Translations under genes and position numbers: made by a program | NCBI GenBank assembly: GCA_008711295.1 | Contig: VUYV01000075.1 | Coordinates: 248,001-312,000, forward strand | Length of the DNA stretch: 64,000 bases | From: Anarhynchus alexandrinus | Lineage: Eukaryota; Chordata; Aves; Charadriiformes; Charadriidae | Direction: 5' to 3' | The notes under the pieces: model-generated | Told to the model about the DNA's origin: nothing | The model's input: only the letters and a program-made list of their open reading frames with translations | The model's database searches: none | Part shown: one piece after another, positions 1 to 9,541 of the stretch | How the letters are laid out: each line of letters opens with the position of its first letter | How positions within the stretch are numbered: position 1 is the stretch's first letter

Positions 1-1798
1 GCCTAGCAAGGAATGCTCTTTGACTTCAGTTCTTACCTCTTTGGACCCTCCCACTGCTGCTGGGAACAAATGGGAAACAATAAAATCCACGAGGGGGGAA
101 ATTGCAATTTTATCCACAACTACATTCAGACTGTGTTTCTAGAGTAACAGTTTCTATTCTGGGAGGCCTAAAATGCCTTGCAGGGGCTGGAGATTATATT
201 TCCTCTTAGAAATATTTAGGTTTAGCTCCATCATAAATTACTAGATGGAATGTTTTAGGTCAACATGAACTTTTAGAAATAAACATCTGGTTATTTTCAT
301 TTTTATTATTAATCATAGGATTGATGTCCAGGTCTGTATGCTAACATATGTGAATGTACCTGTAACAGATGAGACACAGAATATGGGCATTTGTTAGAAA
401 GGAGTGTATTTCAACACCATCAAAGTATATGGATTTTAACCTCCTCCCCTGTAATTGCGCAGGTCATAGCAGTAAAATATCTGACTTGTCAATTGCTCTG
501 TGCCACAAAATGCACACAAGAAATGAATTATTGAATAACAAGCAGCATGAAGGGCCTGATTCCTGAATCAGTAGGAGTCTTTCCATTGACATTGATAGCA
601 GTTGGATTAGACCCTAAACCAGTAGTTACAATACACGCTTGTTCGAAACCAACAAATTCCATTACCAGGGTTTCTTGATCCCTGGGGCCCGCAGGGTCCA
701 TGACTTTAATTGTTTCAGAGTCGGTGCTTACACTAACCTCCTCCCAGCACCGGTTTTCTTGTTTTGCAAAGCGAATGAAATGTCTGATATTTTCCAGGCC
801 ACACTCCTAATCAAAGAAAGAATAATATACTGTACAGGCTGGCGTTAAAACTGTCACTTCTGGTATTTGCTAAGGTGGGGTCTGTTTTAACAACACTGGG
901 ATTGATTTTAAACTGATGAGCTGTAGCTGAAATGTAGTGAATAGCCAGTTTCTAATCCTGAGTCAGACTTTGGTTTTCTTTTCTTATTGTTATAAGTAAG
1001 AATGGGTCAGAAAGACTTTGTCAGAAACGTCCTCTTTTTCAAAAAGTATGTTTGAAGGAGACCTCTTTGCTCCAGGAAAGGTGACAGCTTCACCTGGGAA
1101 TCAGGGAGGCCCCGTGTCAAGTCTCTGGACTGAATCAGGCAGAAAATAGGGATTTGAACCAATGCTTGCCACATCCTGTGTGTTGTCATAACTGCAGAGC
1201 TGTTAACTGCTTCTTGCAGGCACTTTAAATTTTATTGGGAACGTGAGAGAATTGTATTGAGTTTGAGATGGTAGTATAGAAAAGTGGTCTTATTGTTTGT
1301 TTTTTTTTTAATTTTGACAAAACAGGCACTCATGGCCTAAATACCCCATGTCCTGATCTGCTGTACTGTAGAATCACAGGGAGCATCTCTCATCTGGGAT
1401 CTCCTTTGCAGAGAATGGCCACCAGGAGAAGGGGTGCATCCTCACAGAGCTCTGCTCCATTCAGACTGCTCCTGGCAGCAGCAATTGGCAGAGACTTTTC
1501 CTGCACGGGAAGTTCTTTCTAGAGACTGATGTAATTCTATAATACCTGTGGATCTAGTGTTGTTTCTAATGCTAAAATTCAAGCACTCTTTCAGCTTTGA
1601 AGGCATTTGCATTATATATATTTAGATATTTCAGAGATGTCAGATATTTCTGAGAAAAGAGATGCCCATTCTTTTTCTTTGACAGTTCTTTCTGCCCCTT
1701 TGGAGAGTAAAGGGAAAATGCCTTTCTAGCAATAGCTTCCCTAGATATTGAGGGGAAAGATACTGAGTTTTCTTATGCTTGCTTTTGGTCTTCTCCAG
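1..1798. other. Probable intron or upstream part of the plus-strand gene; no supported exon
   Basis: This stretch precedes the first supported exon of the plus-strand gene. It is probably intronic, because that exon begins in the middle of a codon and so needs an upstream partner outside or hidden in this stretch. I see no convincing exon, RNA gene or repeat family here. A pyrimidine-rich tract ending in AG at 1797-1798 is the acceptor of the following exon. One weak exon-like stretch at 1412-1530 is listed among the rejected items. Confidence 0.4.
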
Positions 1799-1989
1799 GT
1801 ACGCTTACTTACAGAGGTATATAGCAGAACCACTGCCTTGCAGAGGAGATGAATGGCAGCCGTTGATTTGGTACAGAAACTCTTTACTGGCAAACGAAGA
1901 TGAGGAGAGCTCTGTCCTCGGCAGTTCAGGAGAGTGGTCCCCTGTGGGCACATCTAAGGTGTCTTCTTTTAAAAGGAAATTGTCTAATG
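1799..1989 (+). CDS. Internal exon of an unidentified plus-strand gene (hAT-dimerisation-like segment)
   Basis: The exon follows a good acceptor (TTTTGGTCTTCTCCAG) and ends before a donor (AATG|GTATGA). It enters with the third base of a codon and leaves after the first, and the open frame gives about 63 residues. It begins YAYLQRYIAEPLP and continues through DEWQPLIWYRN to an acidic stretch (NEDEES), then SSGEWSPVGTSK and a basic KRK. The pattern L..Y..EP.........PL.WY..N resembles the C-terminal dimerisation region of hAT-family transposases and their domesticated ZBED-type descendants. That is a weak, eye-level resemblance, and the usual following motif is absent. I do not recognise the gene. 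Its reality rests mainly on the phase match with the exons at 3002 and 4204. An alternative donor at 1959 (AAG|GTGTCT) would break that match. Confidence 0.6.
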
Positions 1990-3001
1990 GTATGAAAACT
2001 TCCCTGTTCTGGATCAGCTGTATTTGCTTTGTCCCAGTTAAAATGCGCTTCCTGCTTTGCATTAGCAGTACCACAGCATGTTGGATGTTGTGGACATTCC
2101 AGTTTGAACTGTGGCTTTCACCTTCAGCTTTGTTGTTGTTAAAGGTCTCTTCATAGCAGTAAGGTTGGTCTGGAGACTTTGAGTAAGCTGAATTCAGATA
2201 ATCTTGAATTCTGCTCTGTACTGAGCTCTGGCATGTGTTTGTGCCATTGAGACTTGGTTCATTGCTTTCAGTTGGTAAGTTAAGGACGTTGTTGCTTTAG
2301 GCCCTGTAGATAATTGAGACAGGAGAGGTATTTTCCAGAAGTTGATTCAGATCTTCAGCCCAGGTGATCTGGACCAAATAATCTTCTGGGGTCTTTTTCG
2401 CTGTTGAATTTTTAGGGAGCCTGTAGGATAATACTCCTAGCTTAAACAGTTATAGTTAGGTGGGCTGTATCCAGGCTTGAGCAGCTCTCATGGGCTTCCA
2501 ATCTATAATGATTCTATTCACTGCTTGGTTATGATAGGACTTTGTTAAATGTAGTAAAGCCGATATGAAAGCAATTGCCGGTAATAATGCTAAGTGCTAT
2601 GGACATGTGCAGTTGTATGTGGAAGAAAGGGAATTTTTCCAGAATGTCCTTTAGTTTCTTTCTCATCCTTTCTCAGTGACCTGCCTTCAGAAAGCTTGTT
2701 CCTTTGTGTCCCAAAGGCCCTCCTTTCTTGAGGGTTATACAGACTCAGCAGTACTGATAGCACTTGTGGACCGGGGCCAAGATCATAAATCTAGATTGCA
2801 AAAATGACCAGTGGGCAAAGTAAATTAATTTTCTTTTATGTGGCTTTTAGCTGGTTCTTTCAATTAAAGAATGCTTTGCTCCAAATCTCCCTTTGAGCTT
2901 GGCCTCGTTGCTTCACTGCTGTGGGGAATGTGCTGGAACTGTCCATCTCAAGACCTTTGAGAGTGAGGCTGGAGAATGAGTCTGTTCACTGTCTGTTCCA
3001 G

Positions 3002-3176
3002 GGTCTTTTCCTGAAACCAGCCAGACTGAAGAAGCAAGCAAAGCTCCAGACCTGCAGCGTGCTTCCCAGCTTGCCTCTGCAGCAGGGAAAAGCAGAAAGA
3101 GGCTAAAATCTCGAGACATGCACTTGCAGGAACATTTGCCATTCCTTTGTCCAGGAGGGCTGCGGAGAAGATACTG
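3002..3176 (+). CDS. Internal exon of the same plus-strand gene (basic, NLS-like stretch)
   Basis: The acceptor CACTGTCTGTTCCAG precedes the exon and the donor ATACTG|GTGAGA follows it. The exon supplies the last two bases of a codon opened by the exon at 1799-1989 (G plus GG, glycine) and then reads open for 57 codons. It ends two bases into a codon, which the exon at 4204 completes as TGC (Cys). The peptide starts SFPETSQTEEASKAPDLQ, carries a basic cluster GKSRKRLKSRD that could act as a nuclear localisation signal, and ends GGLRRRY. Every other frame is closed or lacks splice-site support. I see no catalytic motif. A nuclear protein is a guess from the basic cluster and the hAT-like preceding exon. 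Confidence 0.6.
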
Positions 3177-4203
3177 GTGAGAGTTTTGTCTTACAATCTC
3201 CTTCACTTGTCCTGGTATTGACAGGTGGGGTCTCTCTCTCCACCTCTGCTTCTGTTTTTTGTAAGACTTCCATGGGCAAAGGGCAGAGGGCGTGCACCCC
3301 TCCTGTCCTTCTTATGGGCTGTGTTCCAAGGACAGGTTGTAGTTTTGGTTTCCTCAATCCAATATCTGCATTTGCTGCTTTAGCCTTGTTGCCCCCCACT
3401 GACACGGGGCTTCTGTGCCTTCTTGGACAAATATCGAGTGTGCAAAAAAAAGTCAAGGAAGGAGGAGGGTTCCCTGTCCCACTTCTCTTGTCTCTGGTCC
3501 TGATTAGAGGGCTGTGGTGTGGGTTACTCCCTGGCTGTTTGCTACAGCCTGACGATGAGTGCTTTCTGCATGTCTGGAAATGAAAGAGGACTCTTGTCTC
3601 TGCAGATCTGCTATTAACTACTGTGCAACTGGTGACTTTCTGTTAGAGAGGTGCATGTCTGTGTGCAGCATGCACACGCGCCTGAGTGAAACCCCACAGA
3701 ACTTGGATGTAAGAGAGGTATTGCAGAAATAGGGAGTCTGGAGTCTACTTTTGAGCTCTGTAAAGCACTCAGAGTGCTCAATTGGGATATTTATCTTTAA
3801 TAAATGTCATTTATTGAGTTGTTAGGTGCCATTTCCCATATTGGTAAGTTAAAGGGTGAAACACAAATCCCAGAAAGATGCATGCTTTTCCAGGTTTTGG
3901 GACACTGGTTGAATGGACCTGGTGAATACAAGTAAAATAGAACAAAAGTTTATTAAACATGTAGTTGATTACAGATCCAGCCCCTTTTTAAATGAACTTT
4001 TGTTTCTGAACTGCTTTATTGGAATTCCTCAGAGCATAACCTCTTTCATACCTGGGAAATACTGGGCCAGAAACTTTGGGCTACCTTACGTGGATATCTC
4101 AGCAGCAGGTCTTAATACGTGAAGTACTCTGCCTTAAGCATGCTTGTGCAACGGGCAACCTGTTAGAAAGTTTCTCTAGACTTAGCTTTTTTTTTTTTTT
4201 CAG

Positions 4204-4323
4204 CAAATTTGAGTTTAAGACAGAAGATGTTTCCGAAAAGGGTCAAACAGAAGACGTCATTGAAGATGGCGAGGTTGNGACGTCATTGAAGATGTCGATG
4301 TTGATGTGGTTGGTGCAGACCAG
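4204..4323 (+). CDS. Acidic exon of the plus-strand gene, with a tandem duplication and an unresolved base
   Basis: A long T tract ending in CAG (4189-4203) is the acceptor and CAG|GTAATT the donor. In phase with the previous exon it reads KFEFKTEDVSEKGQTEDV and then IEDGEV, a strongly acidic segment. An imperfect tandem duplication of GACGTCATTGAAGATG... starts at 4253 and again at 4279. The copies are 26 bases apart, with the N (4278) at the junction. Taken literally, the frame changes after the N to a Met/Leu-rich string ending MWLVQTR. If one base is missing, the unit is 27 bases and the acidic frame continues DVIEDVDVDVVGADQ to the donor. The second reading fits the composition better. 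Either reading ends soon after the next splice. Confidence 0.55.
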
Positions 4324-5890
4324 GTAATTCCGCCTCGGGTTTTCCAGCTCTGAAGACAGCTGTCATTGAGGTGGGTGAATGTGAGTTCAGAATCTCATGC
4401 GTACCCATCTAGCAGCAAAGGGCCTGCTCTTTTGTGGCCCCTTCCAGGCCGAGAAAAGGGGTTCTCCCCTCTTCCCTTTTTAGCTGCAGCTGTAGTCTCC
4501 TCCTTCAGCTTGATCTACATTTTTAAGGCAATTCTTATTGCAGGATCTAGGCATCCTTAGGTACATAGAACAAAAGCTAGGGTGCGTTAAGGGGAGGATC
4601 CAGTTTCCTTTTTTCCCATATTGTGAAGTTCTTTACTTAAAAGCCATTTGCTGTGGTTGCTTCTTGTTACTGACCCATTTCAGAGATGGCACTGCTGCAT
4701 GGCCTGCAGGGCATGTCTGCTTCAAAAATGGTGTTTGTGTTGTGCTTTTTAGATCGAAAGACTCTGAATGTGTCTGATCACTGGTCAGCCCAGGGCTCTC
4801 TCTGGAGTGTCCCTTGTTTCTTGCCCTTTTCCAGTCAAGGCTGGTGGGGAGATTAAATTGTCCCCAAACCAGGTGGGAATTTGAAGGGAAGCATGCAAAC
4901 ATTGTGGGCTTGGAGTGGCAGCCAGCGTAGCCTGGGGGTTGTCTTGTGGGCACCGATTGCCTTTGGGATCAGATAATAGTTTGGCAAAACTGCAGCTGTC
5001 TGCCTGGGTCTCAGCTCAGCCCTGGAATGGATACTTGCCGCAGGGAAGAACTTCTAGCCCTTAGGGACAGTGGAGTGCAAGGACACCGGGGTCTTGCAGC
5101 AGTGACGGTACTGAAAGTGGGGAAAAAATAGAGGCCACGAGGTTTCCTGTGCTGCAGCCTATGACAACCTTTCTGACCTCTAAGGGTTTGCTGTGTCAGC
5201 CATTGCAAGGGGCTGAGCATTTTTTTCACGTTTTTCTCCTGTATTTCCCCCCGCTCTCTGAACTTCTAATAGAATGTAAACCCGGTGTTGGGCAGACAGG
5301 TTTTTTTGCAGTGATTGAGGCAACCCCTTCATTTCCAGTGGCTCTGGTTATCTGGGATCCAAGAGCCACATTTGAAGACCTTGTCTCATTTTTGACTTTT
5401 TAAATGAGTTTTTCCTGTAAAGTTGAACAAATGTTTTCTTTCCATAGTTGAGTGGTGGGGGTTTTTTTTGTTTGTTTTTTTTTAAAGAGGACTAGAAGGA
5501 AAAAGGGACTTTTACCTTTTCTTCCAGACATAGAAAATGCCCTTTAAAATGTAGACTATTTGTTTGCACCATATGCTTGAAGCAGCTCCTGTTGAAGAGA
5601 TAGGTAATAAAAGAATTTATACCTGTGGACCAAGACTGAAGTCGTACACAAAATGCACTGCTCATCTAGTACGTGGCCTTTCCATGTAGTGCCTTTTCTG
5701 GGCTCCTTGTGGTATAGAAATGCTTCTTTCCTTTTGTGAAAGCTAAATATAGTGCTTTCCACAAGCCAGCTATGGCCAAGCTGCTAAATGGTTAGAAGCT
5801 ACGCTTTTATTCTGATTCCTTATGTGCTCTTATAGGATGTTTTCTTGATAGTATGAGACTGACCTAGTCTTTTTTTTTCTTCTGGTATAG

Positions 5891-6940
5891 GAAAATTAAG
5901 AAGCTGAGAGGATAAAGGGAAGTGAAGAACACACTACATTTTTTTTTCTGCAAATTGTTTAACTGAAAATGAGGTTGTGATGGCATCAACCAAGGCAGCA
6001 GGAGATATGGATCAAGTCAAATCTCTGCCTGTAGGCATCCACCCAGAACCAGTTAGGTACTAGCACTGTGGCTGATTTCTCCACATTGCTGTTTGTGGTG
6101 TCACTGATTTGGCTGTTGTGCTTCTAAGGTTGTGGGAGTTATGAACATCATTACTCAACTGCATCCTGGTCCTTGATGCTGTCTTGGAGCAATTCCCAAC
6201 CTAAGGATTGGAATCAGGGTATTGACGAATACTGAGTCAAAGACTCTGTAAACTAGATGAGACAAGCTTGCTCAAATCAGCGCGGGGGCACTATTCTGCT
6301 GGATGTATTCTTTACCATTTGCAATAACCAAGAATGGATATCTACTTGTTTCCTTATACCTGACTCTGGGGAGAAAGGAGCCTGGCCCAGCTGTGAATGC
6401 TGTGACCTGCTGGGTGATGGCAGGTGACTTGGCAGTGCCCTTTCCTGCCGGTAAAGTGGAAAACCTGGATCAAATTGTCTGAAAGTATTTCTAAATTCCA
6501 GTGCTTACAGAGATGTGGTTAGTGCTCTGTGGTGATCAGGACATGGTCCCAGTAGACTTGCATCAAGGCTTCCAGGTAACAAAGAAGGAAACAGCAGACC
6601 AGTTGACTGAGTATTTTCCTCTGGAAGAAATCCTTCCTACACAGTGATCATGTGGTATTTATTTGGAAAATATAACGCTTGAAAATATGATGTAAATAGA
6701 CTGTAAACATGTCCCTTCAAAAGCAGGTTTTCCATTAAGAATTTGCAAATGATCTTCACCCAAGCATGTTTCAGAGGCAGTAGGCTGGGGAGTGCTGGCT
6801 GCTTTCACTGACCCTTTGTCACTACTCCATGGAATTGTACACTGCATTAATCCTATCAATCAATCATCAGCTTTATTTTATATATATATGTATATATTTT
6901 GGATTGTAACTGTGTAAAATAAAGTACATAACCATTGCTA
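5891..6940 (+). other. Terminal exon of the plus-strand gene: a few codons and the 3' UTR
   Basis: A T-rich tract ending TTCTGGTATAG (to 5890) is a strong acceptor. Joined to the exon at 4204-4323, the message stops almost at once: two more codons (E, N) and TAA if a base is missing at the N, or RKIKKLRG and TGA-free TAA in the literal frame. The remaining kilobase has no long open frame on the plus strand and ends about 20 bases after an AATAAA at 6918. That is the shape expected of a 3' UTR. The 3' end coordinate is approximate. Confidence 0.5.
6918..6923 (+). terminator. Poly(A) signal of the plus-strand gene
   Basis: A canonical AATAAA in TGTGTAAAATAAAGTACATA lies about 1 kb into the terminal exon. 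It is the likely cleavage signal for the plus-strand transcript, convergent with PPP2R3B. Confidence 0.5.
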
Positions 6941-6944
6941 TCCA

Positions 6945-8334
6945 TTAGTACTGAAAGTGCAAGTGGTATTCCCACACTATATCTGCGGAAAGAAGAGCAG
7001 CAATTGGTACTACTGACTGCCTAGTTTGCCCTGTTATTAAATAGTCAGAAGTGAGCTCCTATGATCATGGAAGTGAAAGCCATGAATGTCTCCCAGGCAA
7101 CAGTGAAACCATTTTGTTTCATTTTGCATAGTTAAGCATGCAGTAGGCTAATTCAAAGGGAAAGGTAGCACTCCACAAGATAACTACTGATTCTCACCCA
7201 GGTCAACTTGTTCTCAGCTCCCCTGTGACTCCCCTCCCCATACCTCAATGGTGACAGTGGTGTTTCCCTCATCCATCTAGATTTGTGGCTCTAGGCCTAA
7301 ACATACCAGGTAGGCAGAACACAACTGGATTTGGACTAAGAAAACACACCTGCGACCACACCAAACATGCAGATTGCTTTAATTCTCATAACAAAGGACT
7401 AGGGCTGGGAATTACCCTTCTGGGGGGAGGTACAGTAGTCCTTACAGTTTGGGTGTTGCCATGAAAGTCACTTCCACAACACCACTTCCACTTCCACCAC
7501 CGATTAGCTCTACTAGAGCTGTGCAAATCCTTTAGGGAAAAAGGGATTTGGTTATCAAAAGTATAATAGGGAGCAGGATTTAACAGGCACCTCATTAAAA
7601 ACAAAGTGGCAACAACAGCTATAAGCTCTGCAGAAGAGGTCTACCACGCACTGATGGAGAAACATCACTTTGTTGATGACAAAGCCCTTGGCTGAACCTG
7701 CCCATTTACAAACCCCCTTTTTTCAGAAGGGGGATTCCAGCTGAAGGGTTTCAGGCAGGGAAAAGTCACCACCCCTTGAGCAGCAACAGAAGTTCAGGAT
7801 CATCTTCTAGGAAGCCAGCTGGCCATCCTTTACCACAGCACTTTAGGGAACAGAGCATAACATAAATCCACTGTGTATCTTTACTCTTGAAAACCCCCAA
7901 ACTGTGGGCAAGTAGTGAAAGGTACCTGCCCAACGCTAGAGAAGTTTGACATTGATGAGTTCCCATTAAAATGGGCCCTGATTTTATTTTTAAAAATCTT
8001 TTGAATGGTATTAAAATTACTTGAGTTTTCCTTGATAAGGTTCACTAACATCTGTTAGTGATGAGTTTCATCACTGAAGACACAGAGTTTTGTGAGTCTC
8101 TACGTCAGATGGTGGATGAGTTGAGTGGGACAGAGTTCTCTCTGCCACTTCCAGCTGTTCAGCCACACTGTCTTTTGGATAAGGAAAAACCTGCTAGAGC
8201 TCAATTGCTTTGAATATGCAGCTTGGTGTAATTGTCCAACCAGACTGCATATGTGTGTAACCAATCCTACCTTAAGTGGTTCTTTAATAGTAAGAAGTTA
8301 ATTGTATGCAGTACATAATAATTAGAACTGTTAA
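6945..8334. other. Intergenic spacer between two convergent genes
   Basis: About 1.4 kb separates the 3' end of the plus-strand gene from the 3' end of PPP2R3B. I see no coding exon or known repeat. The notable element is a pair of overlapping hairpins at 8042-8075. Downstream 3' UTR sequence from alternative poly(A) use on either strand could extend into it. Confidence 0.5.
8042..8075. repeat. Two overlapping, mutually exclusive hairpins
   Basis: TCACTAACA (8042-8050) pairs with TGTTAGTGA (8053-8061) around a 2-base centre. AGTGATGA (8057-8064) pairs with TCATCACT (8068-8075) around 3 bases. The arms share AGTGA, so only one hairpin can form at a time. They lie about 260 bases past the PPP2R3B cleavage site on the transcribed strand. 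A role in termination is speculation. Confidence 0.6.
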
Positions 8335-9396
8335 GTTACATGTATGAAAATCTTTATTTGAAAATACAAACATGATTTTAAAACATTTTAACAGATCTAC
8401 ACTGCAACCAAAAAATAACTTACATCTTTTTGTACATATTTTTTTTTTCCCCAACAAAACCTTTTTAACAGTAAGAGTGAGGCAACAATTTCAAGCTGCT
8501 GTGACACTGATGAATATCCATGGAATGTGTCAATAGCAAACAACTGAAGGGGGGGGGACACACGAAAGCACTGAATGCCCACAACAAATTAGTGCACATC
8601 ACTGATCAAGTAACATTTATACAGAGGATTTTAAAAAAAAAATTGGTTCCTTCTACATGAATTAACACTCATTTTGGATCAAGTATAAACACTAAACCAG
8701 ACTTCATTATTAAATAATCTTTGTAGAATGAACATCGATGAAAAGACTGAAGTTTAAAAGGGCAAGCAAAATTAAAGTTGGGGCAAACGAGGACTACACA
8801 GAGAAGAGAAGCAACTCGTCTCAGGCATTCGCTTTTCCTTGTGCACTAATATGCTCAGCTTGTCATATGAAACTACTTCTAAATGAGAGCTGAATCATGC
8901 ACTCACAGTCATGTCTCTTCCTTGCCAAGGCATAGAACCCCTAGGGCTGTCTATGAGCATATAAGCATCGTGGGCCAGGTATAAATTGCCTCCTTACCTC
9001 CCATAGCAGGACAGGAACACCTGTTCACATATGGGATGGAGATGGTCAGCACACCACACATCAGCTTAGAGCGAATGACACAGTTCTCTTAAAAACAGTA
9101 GATTACTTTTCTCTAAAGTCAAATATTGTTATTCTTCCAAAAAGGAATTATGCAACATCTGTAAATAAATATTTTAATCTATTTTACAAACTATAGACTA
9201 TTGAATAAATACAAAAAGTTTCATCATTCCATACAAATGCGCTTCTTTTATTTAAAAGGTAGTGTAGTGATTAAATATTTTTAGCACAAAACTAAGCTGA
9301 CTTTCTGGAAACAAACCCCACTGAAACGTATAGGTGCGTAGCAGACCTGCTGCAGACTGTCCCTTCTCTTCTGCAAGTGTTGACCAGAAGTCACCG
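8335..9396 (-). other. PPP2R3B: PPP2R3B 3' UTR
   Basis: This is non-coding sequence from just after the TAG stop (9397-9399) to the distal AATAAA region. It is AT-rich, has no open frame of note, and offers a proximal (9247-9252) and a distal (8353-8358) poly(A) signal. The left boundary is inferred from the signal position. Confidence 0.6.
8353..8358 (-). terminator. PPP2R3B: Distal poly(A) signal of PPP2R3B
   Basis: TTTATT on the plus strand is AATAAA on the minus strand, about 1.04 kb past the stop codon, with cleavage expected near 8335. A second AATAAA at 9247-9252 (minus), about 145 bases after the stop, could give a much shorter 3' UTR. Confidence 0.6.
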
Positions 9397-9541
9397 CTAC
9401 TCAAAGTCCTCTTCATAGTCATATTCATCCAAGTCTACATCAGCCAGATGGGAAGGCATTTCAAAAAATGGTCTTTTTTCCATTTGATACTTTAGGACAT
9501 TGGCCTTCTGATGGTCTACAGGATTCAGCTCTGCTTCATAC
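9397..9541 (-). CDS. PPP2R3B: PPP2R3B exon 13 (C-terminus and stop)
   Basis: Completes Gly534 and encodes 535-581, then TAG (9399-9397). The AELNPV and KRPFFE blocks are the PPP2R3B-specific C-terminus and exclude PPP2R3A. The tail ends in an acidic run ([11 protein letters not shown]). Confidence 0.95.

Noticed and set aside
1412..1530. Exon-like stretch with acceptor CTCCTTTGCAG and donor GAT|GTAATT, open in one frame (NGHQEKGCILTEL...)
   Set aside because: It ends in phase 0 while the next supported exon (1799) needs two leading bases, so they cannot join directly. The donor is weak and the peptide is not recognised.
3103..3456. Minus-strand frame of 117 codons overlapping the plus-strand exon at 3002-3176
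   Set aside because: The plus-strand exon has splice sites and phase continuity with its neighbours. The minus frame has neither.
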